From the NCBI GenBank assembly GCA_016845285.1, contig JAERSX010000999.1:1-6598 (forward strand): 6,598 bases of DNA. Direction: 5' to 3'. Both the position numbers and the translations under genes were made by a program. Origin of the DNA: Deltaproteobacteria bacterium. GTDB lineage: Bacteria > Myxococcota_A > UBA796 > UBA2385. Of this stretch, positions 1-5,261 are shown in pieces; position 1 is the first letter of the stretch; every line of letters begins with the position of its first letter. Under the pieces are notes generated by a model. That model saw only the letters and a list, made by a program, of their open reading frames with translations. It had not been told where the DNA came from and did not search any database.

Positions 1-342
1 TCCCACCCCGGTCTCCGCTGGCTGGACTTGCTCACAACGATGAACGGTCCCGCCCACGGTCACCTCGATGCCTGGCTCCTTGGCGTCGAAGTCCAGCCAG
101 TCCAGAAAGGGCACCCCATACGACAGGGACCGGGCCCCGTCCGGGCTGGCCAGGACGTACTCAGCATCCACGGTGTAGTGGCTCAGATCGTCGCTCATCA
201 CGATGTGAAGGCGCTCGGAGACCAGGCGAATGTTGGCCTCCTGACGCAGGGTGATGCGACCACTGGGCGCCTGGATCGGCCCGGCGACCGGCCCGCCATT
301 CGCGAGGGCTGCGCCCACCATTGCCATCCACTCAAGAGCCAT
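1..342 (-). CDS. Exported protein of unknown function, 5' part only (C-terminus beyond window)
   Basis: The first 114 residues of a minus-strand gene that leaves the window at its left edge. The ATG at 342 is preceded by GGGAGG seven bases upstream, a strong ribosome binding site. The frame stays open to about 423, but no better-supported start lies there. The N-terminus (MALEWMAMVGAALANGG) looks like a short signal peptide with an AxA-like cleavage site near residue 14, although it lacks the usual positive n-region. The rest is beta-rich: an ITLRQEANIRL segment, then HYTVDAEYVLASPDG and a SYGVPFLDWL stretch. An exported N-terminus followed by a Y-x-[FL]-x-N/S-x-D-G strand and a V/G-x-P-F turn recalls DUF4424-type periplasmic proteins; this is a by-eye resemblance only. 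A TACCCT hexamer (373-378, minus strand) could be a -10 element, but no convincing -35 is present. That it is a gene is likely; its function is unknown. Confidence 0.72.
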   Translation of the reverse strand, partial: MALEWMAMVGAALANGGPVAGPIQAPSGRITLRQEANIRLVSERLHIVMSDDLSHYTVDAEYVLASPDGARSLSYGVPFLDWLDFDAKEPGIEVTVGGTVHRCEQVQPAETGVG

Positions 343-422
343 CTCGTCGCCTCCCGTACCGCTGAGGTCCACAGGGTAGCGTCCACGGGTCGATCCGAGT
401 CGCCTCCTCGGCACACCAGCCC

Positions 423-440
423 CTCACCCCGTGCGGTGAG
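423..440. terminator. Small hairpin between two minus-strand genes, possible weak terminator
   Basis: CTCACC (423-428) and GGTGAG (435-440) form a perfect 6-bp stem with a 6-base loop. It lies 27 bases past the stop of the minus-strand gene ending at 467 and upstream of the gene starting at 342. No run of T follows on either strand, so an intrinsic terminator is only a possibility. The 7-base unit GCGGTGA is also repeated in tandem here (434-447), which may explain the hairpin by chance. Confidence 0.2.
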
Positions 441-466
441 CGGTGAGCGGCCGGGTGTGGGCGTCC

Positions 467-973
467 TCAGAAATCGCCGATGCGCCGCCAGAGGTTGACG
501 CGGACCACCACCTCGCCGGCTCGTGCTGCATCGCAGTCGGTGAACTCGAAGTAGACATCTGGCAGCGTGGGCGCGGTGACCGCGCAGCGGAAGGGCTCGG
601 GAATGTCGAACAGCTCGAGGGATCCGTGCGCCTGTTCCAGCTCGGAGAGCGTGCTGCCCACACCGGTTCCTTCGGCGGTCCTGAGCTCGGGCTCAGGGAT
701 GATGCCCCTCACGATGATGAAGTACTCGAGCGAGATCGATACCTGCTCGAGCCTCAACCCCAGGTAGGGAATTTGATCGCCGTAGTAGCTCGAGAAGAGC
801 TCTGGGCCCATTCCGAGGACGAACAAGGGCACGGGGCGGCCCACGACCACGTCTCCCACAGACGATGGCCCGATGGACCAGTCTCGCTCCAGGCTTCCGA
901 GCACCCACACCGGGGTGCAGATGCCGATCACCAGCCCCACGATGCCCAACATGACCATCTTGAGCCGCCTCAT
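467..973 (-). CDS. Small membrane-anchored protein of unknown function, 168 aa
   Basis: I chose the ATG at 973 because GGAGG lies five bases upstream (979-983); the frame is open to 1183, but the extra N-terminal residues are Arg/Ser-rich and not protein-like. Residues 1-5 are basic (MRRLK) and residues 6-26 form one hydrophobic helix without a lipobox, so this is an uncleaved signal anchor or a signal peptide. The remaining 140 residues should lie outside the cytoplasm. They contain VGDVVVGRPVPLFVLG (39-54) and, after a hydrophobic strand (SISLEYFIIVRGI), RTAEGTGVGSTLSELEQAHG (98-117). The G-x-G-V-G-S-T-L-x-E-L pattern resembles the turn-helix seen in many small envelope proteins (compare the vGxtxxEV..lG motif of SmpA/OmlA-like domains), but I cannot assign a family. 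Cys130 and Cys147 could form a disulfide. The gene diverges from the lipoprotein gene at 1231. Confidence 0.78.
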   Translation of the reverse strand: MRRLKMVMLGIVGLVIGICTPVWVLGSLERDWSIGPSSVGDVVVGRPVPLFVLGMGPELFSSYYGDQIPYLGLRLEQVSISLEYFIIVRGIIPEPELRTAEGTGVGSTLSELEQAHGSLELFDIPEPFRCAVTAPTLPDVYFEFTDCDAARAGEVVVRVNLWRRIGDF

Positions 974-1154
974 CTGCACCTCCACCGGGGTGTGGAGTCG
1001 TTGTCGTCGCTTCGGTTCCCGGTTGATCTGAAACCTCCGCCGATACAAGACAGCCCGTGCCGGACCGGCCATCACCTGGCATGTCTCGTCATCGACCAGT
1101 GAGGCTTCACGACGATGGGCACAGCCTGACACGCATGTCGCACTCCGAGCGCCG

Positions 1155-1219
1155 GATCGGTGTGTACGTGCGCTCAGGGACATGGCACAGGACTTGCGAT
1201 TGGTTGGGAAACACCGATC
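1155..1219. repeat. Perfect 9-bp inverted repeat bracketing the sigma-54 promoter
   Basis: GATCGGTGT at 1155-1163 is the exact reverse complement of ACACCGATC at 1211-1219. The arms are 47 bp apart and enclose the -24/-12 promoter at 1183-1198. The right arm begins just after the predicted transcription start (about 1209) and lies in the short leader of the lipoprotein gene at 1231. It could be a pair of half-sites for a regulator acting on this promoter. A chance match of this length is not very unlikely in a window of this size, but its placement around the promoter is notable. Confidence 0.4.
1183..1198 (+). promoter_or_regulatory. Sigma-54 (RpoN) -24/-12 promoter
   Basis: TGGCAC (1183-1188), five bases, then TTGC (1194-1197) followed by G. 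The sigma-54 consensus is TGGCAC-N5-TTGC[AT], so every defining base is present except the last weak one. The invariant GG and GC are ten bases apart, as required. Transcription would start near 1209, giving a leader of about 22 bases before the ATG at 1231, with a GGAG site (1222-1225) inside it. Such promoters need an AAA+ enhancer-binding activator bound further upstream; none is encoded in this window. The 257-bp divergent region gives enough room for its sites. Identified by eye, without scoring. Confidence 0.72.
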
Positions 1220-1230
1220 GTGGAGCCTTC

Positions 1231-1899
1231 ATGAACGCCAAGCCTGCTGTCTCAATCACCCTTGCTTTCGTCGTTGCCGGATGTGGCGCCCCCGTCGCAG
1301 AAGGCCACATCGTCATCTGCTCGACCGAGCGTCCCCAGGCAGAAGAGTCCGGCGTGGTGCTCTCCGGGGTGGTCTCTGCACTCAACGATGGCTCCGTCGA
1401 CTGCACCGAGTCGGTCACCCTCACCGGCGAAGACGGTGCCATCATGACCGTGGGGTACACGGTGTTTGATGCCGACGGCATGGACATCACCCCGGCGCTC
1501 GACCTGGCTGTGAGCGATGCCGTGAGCGGCATGTACCGAAACACCGTGGTCTGGGGCACCGTCGAGGCCCTGGTGCTCGAAGATGCCTCCGGGCTGATCC
1601 TGGCCGTCGACCAGGGCACTTGGGGCGGCGGCCTGGAAGACGACGACATCGGCTTCTCTGTCTCCTTCGGAGCCGACGTCATTGCCAGCGAGCAGTCCGA
1701 ATGCGTGACCAAAGACCAGTACGCCATCGTGTTCGAGGCTGACGAGGCCGTGTCCATCGAACCGGTGGGAAGCAGCGCCATCGAGATCGACGGCCAGGTG
1801 CTGACCGCCCACGCAGTGGCAGCCTCCATGCGTGGCCCCGGGAAGCGCTGCGAGGTGAGCGACCAGCCGGACTACCTCAGCTGGGCAGTGGTGCGGTAG
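1231..1899 (+). CDS. Lipoprotein of unknown function, 222 aa
   Basis: The ATG at 1231 follows GGAG with five bases between. The frame is open to 1057, but an upstream start would put the signal peptide inside the protein. Residues 1-17 form a short signal peptide with a lysine at position 4, ending in the lipobox V-A-G-C, so Cys18 should be lipidated. The mature part is acidic, small-residue-rich and beta-rich (for example SGVVLSGVVSALNDG-like strands from residue 40, VVWGTVEALVLEDASGLILA at 106-125 and SAIEIDGQVLTAHAVAAS near 182-199). Cys30, Cys58, Cys158 and Cys207 could form two disulfides. No family is recognised. The protein would sit in the envelope, probably on the outer membrane. The sigma-54 promoter at 1183-1198 points directly at this gene, so expression is probably conditional. 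The next gene starts 357 bp downstream, so this looks monocistronic. Confidence 0.85.
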   Translation: MNAKPAVSITLAFVVAGCGAPVAEGHIVICSTERPQAEESGVVLSGVVSALNDGSVDCTESVTLTGEDGAIMTVGYTVFDADGMDITPALDLAVSDAVSGMYRNTVVWGTVEALVLEDASGLILAVDQGTWGGGLEDDDIGFSVSFGADVIASEQSECVTKDQYAIVFEADEAVSIEPVGSSAIEIDGQVLTAHAVAASMRGPGKRCEVSDQPDYLSWAVVR

Positions 1900-2256
1900 G
1901 CGGTGCCTTGGCCGGGCGACGGACGTGCCCAACATCGACGGGTGACCTCTCGCCAGCCGCCGACAAGACCATCAGGTGGACCGTGCGCATCGCCTTCATC
2001 GCACTGCTGCCCCACCAGCTGACCGCACCACACATCTTCTTGACCGTCGCCACGGTCGATATCTGGACGACGGGCCTCGGCAGCTCGGGTCAGCTGGAAA
2101 CAACCTCGACCGCAACCTTTACGCCGTCCCTTCCCATCGGTCTGCCAGAGGGTCCCACAGCACAATGGGGGCAGGCGCGAAGATCCTGCCCCCGTCACCG
2201 CAACCGCCCTCTACCTTAGGTCGGTGGATACCTCCCCCCTCGCCCGCCCTACAACC
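1900..2256. other. Intergenic gap with no convincing gene
   Basis: This 357-bp stretch separates two lipoprotein genes. The only clear structure is the hairpin at 2167-2193. A plus-strand frame from GTG 1983 to the TAG at 2217-2219 (78 aa, beginning MRIAFIALLPHQL) has a hydrophobic N-terminus, an AGGTGG three bases before the start and G/C-rich third positions in its first half. However, its second half loses codon bias and the hairpin falls inside it, so I do not call it. No sigma-54 or clear sigma-70 promoter was found before the gene at 2257. Confidence 0.5.
2167..2193. terminator. Strong GC-rich hairpin, probable terminator or leader structure
   Basis: GGGGGCAGG (2167-2175) and CCTGCCCCC (2185-2193) form a perfect 9-bp stem around a 9-base loop (CGCGAAGAT). 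No T-run follows on the plus strand (next bases GTCACCG), and none on the minus strand. It lies 267 bases past the stop of the gene at 1231-1899 and 63 bases before the ATG at 2257. It could therefore end transcription coming from the left, or act as a structured leader of the arylsulfotransferase-like gene. Confidence 0.5.
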
Positions 2257-3696
2257 ATGTCCCTGGGCCGCTCGACGCAGCTGGCCCGCTGGGCACCGCT
2301 GGTTCTGGGCTCGCTGCTGGTTGGATGCACCAAAGACGATGGCGGCACCAACACCCTCGGCACCGACACCGCCACGTCTGCCCAGGCCGACTCTGGCTCG
2401 GCGGCAGCCGGGTTGACCGGCCCGACCGACGTCACGTGGGCGCTGCACGAGGACTTCGGCACCCTCATCGTCGTGTCCTGGACACAGGCCGCCGAAGGCC
2501 AGGCCTGGGTCGAATACGACCTGGACGACGAAGTCCACACGACACCAACAATGCTCGGGGTAGCCGGAGACAACCAGCAGACCGTGCTCGGTGTGCCCTA
2601 TGAAATGGACACGTCCATACGGGTGGTGCTGAGCAGCGGCGAAGACACGTTGGCGAGCGACTGGCAGCCCGCGCGGACCGACGACTATCCAGACAAGCTG
2701 GCGCGCACGGAGGTCATCCAGAGCGTAGACGATGAGTGGCAAGAGGGCGCCGAGTTCCTGCTCGCAGCGACCTTCCAGCAGCAGAGGCAGTCCGGCCACC
2801 AGTGGACGATGATCATCGACCGCCGGGGGCGCACCGTGTGGGCCCGACCGATCGAAGAGAGCGGCGCGGCGACCTACTACGCGCGGATCTCGCTAGACGG
2901 AGATCACGTGCTCTGTGACGAGGCCAACCTCATCACCGGTGAGGCCTCGGTCATCCGCTTCAAGTTGGACGGCTCCGTCGAGGCCACCTACGACACGCCG
3001 GGCTTGCACCACGCATTCACCGAGCTGCCGGACGAGAGCATTCTGTGGGGCGCCATGTCCTTCAACGAGGACGGCGACCCGGTCGAGACCCTTGACAAGC
3101 TCAGCGCCGACGGCACGAAGTCCACCCTGTGGGATTGCGCAGCCTTCAATGAGACCTTCCATCACGCGCCAGGTTGCGCATCGAACGCGCTGTACTACGA
3201 CGAGCCGTCCGACAGCATTTGGTTTTCGTTCTTCACGTCGATGACCATCGTGAACATCGACAACCAGACGGGCGACACCATCGACAGCTTTGGCGCTCTG
3301 TCCGACTGGACCTTCGACCCAGAGGACAGCGCCTTCGACTGGCAACACGGCGTCACGCAGACCAGTGCGGACACCATCCTGTTGTCCACGCACCTGAGCA
3401 CCACCTCGAGCAACGGTGTGGTGCGGGAGTACCAACTCGACCGGGAAGAGAAGGTGCTCCGGGAGATCTGGAACTTCGGGATCGATCGGGACGTCGCAGC
3501 CCTGAGGTACGGCGAGGCGCACCGCCTGCGGGATGGCAACACAATACAAAACTACGGCAGCACACCCGAGCTCGTCGAGATCACCCCCGAGAAGGACGTC
3601 GTGTGGGAGATCGAGTTCGTGGCCGATGACCCCGATGACCAACCGACTCTGACACGCACCGTGTTCATCGACGACATGTACGCGCTGCTGCCCTGA
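2257..3696 (+). CDS. Arylsulfotransferase (ASST)-like beta-propeller lipoprotein, 479 aa
   Basis: Start: ATG 2257 gives a usual 23-residue lipoprotein signal peptide with lipobox L-V-G-C (Cys24). GTG 2224 would add 11 residues and has only an AGG three bases upstream; neither start has a good ribosome site. A low-complexity Thr/Ala/Ser/Asp linker (about 25-52) leads to a fibronectin-III-like domain (about 55-139, with LIVVSWTQAAEGQAWVEYDL). The rest, from about 150, is an ASST-type propeller: IIDRRGRTVWARP, LHHAFTELPDESILWG (His251/252), TFHHAPGCASNALYYD (His302/303), FDWQHGVTQ (His364), VVREYQLD, then GEAHRLRDGNTIQNYG (His422). Known ASST enzymes move sulfuryl groups between phenols through a transient sulfo-histidine, using several conserved His and an Arg. 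Matching His-rich strands are here, but exact equivalence needs an alignment. Cys294 and Cys307 could pair. No partner sulfatase or Dsb pair is nearby. Family fold is likely; enzyme activity is uncertain. Confidence 0.85.
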   Translation: MSLGRSTQLARWAPLVLGSLLVGCTKDDGGTNTLGTDTATSAQADSGSAAAGLTGPTDVTWALHEDFGTLIVVSWTQAAEGQAWVEYDLDDEVHTTPTMLGVAGDNQQTVLGVPYEMDTSIRVVLSSGEDTLASDWQPARTDDYPDKLARTEVIQSVDDEWQEGAEFLLAATFQQQRQSGHQWTMIIDRRGRTVWARPIEESGAATYYARISLDGDHVLCDEANLITGEASVIRFKLDGSVEATYDTPGLHHAFTELPDESILWGAMSFNEDGDPVETLDKLSADGTKSTLWDCAAFNETFHHAPGCASNALYYDEPSDSIWFSFFTSMTIVNIDNQTGDTIDSFGALSDWTFDPEDSAFDWQHGVTQTSADTILLSTHLSTTSSNGVVREYQLDREEKVLREIWNFGIDRDVAALRYGEAHRLRDGNTIQNYGSTPELVEITPEKDVVWEIEFVADDPDDQPTLTRTVFIDDMYALLP

Positions 3697-3719
3697 CGCC
3701 TCGAGGCGACCGCCCAGGG
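3697..3719. terminator. Palindrome directly after the stop codon, possible terminator
   Basis: A perfect 12-bp palindrome, CGCCTCGAGGCG (3697-3708), begins at the base after the TGA of the ASST-like gene. It sits between CCCTG (3691-3695) and CAGGG (3715-3719), which can also pair. Without a loop the palindrome makes a poor RNA hairpin, and no T-run follows. It could be a weak terminator or a protein-binding dyad. Confidence 0.25.
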
Positions 3720-3750
3720 ACATGTCGCCCACGGATGAGCCGCAGGTCGC

Positions 3751-3840
3751 CGAGGTATGAGACACACGGCAGTGCGTGGAGGCGAGGTGCCTCGACCTCT
3801 CTCTGAGGGGCGTCGACCGGACCACATCCATCGAGGTATG
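3751..3840 (+). repeat. Direct repeats CGAGGTATG upstream of the 3888 gene
   Basis: CGAGGTATG occurs at 3751-3759 and 3832-3840, and a partial copy CGAGGTGCC lies between at 3783-3791. The partial copy is also the left half of a small dyad, CGAGG/CCTCG (3783-3794). All three lie in the 191-bp gap before the lipoprotein gene at 3888. They may be regulator half-sites. No standard promoter could be placed confidently beside them. Confidence 0.25.
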
Positions 3841-3887
3841 CTCCCGCACAGCAAGACCAAGGTGACCACACGCGTTCAACAAGCACC

Positions 3888-4865
3888 ATGGACATTTCCG
3901 TTCGCTGGATCACTTCCTGTCTTGCCGCTCCGCTGTGGCTCTGTGGGTGCCACAAAGTTCCCAGCGCGGTGGAGGGTGTCTCTACACCACCACCGCCTGC
4001 CCACCAAGCCACCTGCGCCGAGGAAGTCGAAGACTTTGCCGCATGGCTACAGCGAGGGGAGGCACTCGTCCAGGCGTCACCGCCGGTCGATCACATGCTG
4101 CAGCTCGTGTCTCTCACAGGCGAGGCCGCCGATGATCTGCCCACCCTTGTCGTCACGCACACCGAGGTGGTGTTGCGCTCTGGAGAGGTGATCTGGGGGC
4201 AGTCCCGCATCCTGATGCCGGATAGGCTGCTGCGCGATGAGCTCGCGTTGGCGATCCATCACGCCCGTGGGCAGGTGCTACGTCCGGTCCTGCAGAAGCT
4301 CCCCGACACACAAGACACCCTCCTGCTCGCCTTCGACGCACGCCTCCCGTCGGTCTGGGTTGCCGCGACGCTGCTCGCCATCCCGACACAGATCGAGCGG
4401 GTGGGGCTCCTGTTCACCGACACTGCTGCAGACGGACTCGCGCCCGACATGTCCCCGCTGGAGAGTGCGCGTCAGGATGACCCCAGCCTCGCGTCCGACC
4501 TGGATCTCATGGAGCGTGTCTGGGCCCCCTGTCCGGCTGGCTGGCGCGCCCAGGCGACCTTGTTCGCTCGTGACGATCTCAGCGAGTTGCTCACGGCGAT
4601 CAGAGACTGCGGCTGTCATGTCGACCTGGACGCCGCGCGAGCGCTTCACTACACGCTGCGTCTCGGGGGACTTCAGCAACACACTGTTCGATGGGTGCGC
4701 CTCTCGCAAGACGCCGGCCTGCAGCTGCTCCCCAGTGCGGAGACCTCCTGGAAGACCTGGGTGCAGGCCACCTTGCCTCCGGAAGCGCCCACGACGCCCA
4801 CAGCGATTCATGTCGTTCAGCCCGCGCCGCCGCCGCCGCCGCCGCCGCCGAAAGCTCCAGATTAG
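3888..4865 (+). CDS. Lipoprotein with faint ExbD/TolR-like region and polyproline tail, 325 aa
   Basis: ATG 3888 is the only start that places a signal peptide at the N-terminus (residues 1-20, Arg6, hydrophobic core). It ends in L-C-G-C, a slightly unusual but acceptable lipobox, with Cys21 lipidated. No clear ribosome site is visible. A short Pro-rich linker (31-38) follows. Residues about 86-178 alternate strands and helices: VVTHTEVVLRSGEVIWGQ, a helix DRLLRDELALAIHHARGQ, LLLAFDARLPSVWVAATLLA, then ERVGLLF. This order (strand with small-residue turn, helix, strand with an Asp, helix, strand) resembles the periplasmic ExbD/TolR domain, but there is no N-terminal transmembrane anchor of that family; low confidence. 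Residues 215-257 hold CPAGWRAQATLF and a C-G-C-H-V-D motif (241-246) that may be redox- or metal-related. The protein ends in eight consecutive prolines and KAPD. Function unknown; location probably outer-membrane, facing the periplasm. Confidence 0.83.
   Translation: MDISVRWITSCLAAPLWLCGCHKVPSAVEGVSTPPPPAHQATCAEEVEDFAAWLQRGEALVQASPPVDHMLQLVSLTGEAADDLPTLVVTHTEVVLRSGEVIWGQSRILMPDRLLRDELALAIHHARGQVLRPVLQKLPDTQDTLLLAFDARLPSVWVAATLLAIPTQIERVGLLFTDTAADGLAPDMSPLESARQDDPSLASDLDLMERVWAPCPAGWRAQATLFARDDLSELLTAIRDCGCHVDLDAARALHYTLRLGGLQQHTVRWVRLSQDAGLQLLPSAETSWKTWVQATLPPEAPTTPTAIHVVQPAPPPPPPPPKAPD
4827..4850 (+). repeat. (CCG)8 microsatellite inside a coding region
   Basis: Eight uninterrupted CCG codons encode the proline run at the C-terminus of the lipoprotein at 3888-4865, starting just after a Pro-Ala pair and ending at Lys-Ala-Pro-Asp. 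Synonymous proline codons are not mixed in, as would be expected for an old, selected proline stretch. This suggests recent growth by replication slippage. Changes of whole units would lengthen or shorten the tail without a frameshift. Confidence 0.9.
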
Positions 4866-5134
4866 GCCCGCCCATGTCGGCACACGGGATCAGGTACACG
4901 CCAGTGAGCCTGTTCGATGAGGCCTGCTGACGGCTTCGGAGCAAGCTCGAGAGCAACGTCGCCCTCGTAGATGTTGGACGACACAGCTATTTGGAGGCTG
5001 GACTTGCCATCTACGGCGAGGTCAAGGCTGCGCGCCATGGGCAAACCCAACGCCTCGCTCCGAACCAACTCAACGGGCCCCGGGACCACCTCTCTGAGGA
5101 GCCCTTCACGTGGATTATTCTGTTCACATTCCAC
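4862..5134 (-). CDS. Doubtful small hypothetical protein, 90 aa
   Basis: A minus-strand frame from GTG 5134, with TAGG six bases upstream, to a TAA at 4862-4864 that overlaps the TAG of the converging lipoprotein gene. The translation reads like a protein in its middle (SLDLAVDGKSSLQIAVSSN, EGDVALELAPKPSAGLI). However, third codon positions are only about 64% G/C by my count, below the clear genes here, and I recognise no family. It would lie at the far end of a possible minus-strand transcript from the FGE-fold gene at 5261. It may be a decayed or horizontally acquired gene, or chance. Confidence 0.25.
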   Translation of the reverse strand: MECEQNNPREGLLREVVPGPVELVRSEALGLPMARSLDLAVDGKSSLQIAVSSNIYEGDVALELAPKPSAGLIEQAHWRVPDPVCRHGRA

Positions 5135-5141
5135 ACTCCAC

Positions 5142-5261
5142 CTACTCGTGCCAGGTCAGGTGCGGCCCACTGGAGGAGAACATGGCTCCGACGGCCACCA
5201 CAGCACAGGGCCCGCCAGCAGAGGTCGCGAAGCCCCACAGATCTGCGTCGCAGGCTTTCAT
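5142..5261 (-). CDS. Doubtful coupled small ORF, 39 aa
   Basis: The ATG (5261-5259) shares its A with the TGA stop of the FGE-fold gene, a TGATG arrangement typical of translational coupling. The 39-residue product (beginning MKACDADLWGF, with a small hydrophobic middle PCAVVAVGAMF) has two cysteines and about 77% G/C at third positions by my count. Its TAG stop lies seven bases before the GTG at 5134. No ribosome binding site precedes it and no family is recognised, so it may well be chance. Confidence 0.18.
   Translation of the reverse strand: MKACDADLWGFATSAGGPCAVVAVGAMFSSSGPHLTWHE

Noticed and set aside
28..498. A 156-codon plus-strand frame over the left edge.
   Set aside because: The minus strand there has a start with a strong GGGAGG site, a signal-peptide-like N-terminus and a normal protein composition; the plus frame is its shadow and is rich in Gly/His/Arg/Pro without recognisable motifs.
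1983..2219. A 78-codon plus-strand frame from GTG 1983 with a hydrophobic N-terminus.
   Set aside because: Codon bias fades in the second half, the 9-bp hairpin lies inside it, and the C-terminus is an Arg/Pro-rich run. Conservation data could reverse this.
2119..2799. A 226-codon minus-strand frame opposite the start of the ASST-like gene.
   Set aside because: It is antisense to a gene with a lipobox and recognisable family motifs; long antisense frames are expected in G/C-rich DNA.
2893..3882. A 329-codon minus-strand frame opposite most of the ASST-like gene.
   Set aside because: Its composition (Val/Gly/Arg/His-rich) is typical of the antisense of a G/C-biased gene, it has no family motif, and the plus strand carries the clear ASST pattern.
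4237..4920. A 227-codon plus-strand frame overlapping the lipoprotein at 3888.
   Set aside because: It is extremely Arg/Ser/Pro-rich, has no protein-like pattern, and is explained as the +1 shadow of the lipoprotein gene.
21..5010. The shared 12-mer GGCTGGACTTGC near both 20-31 and 4997-5008.
   Set aside because: One shared 12-mer is about what chance predicts for a window of this length, and the flanks do not match.
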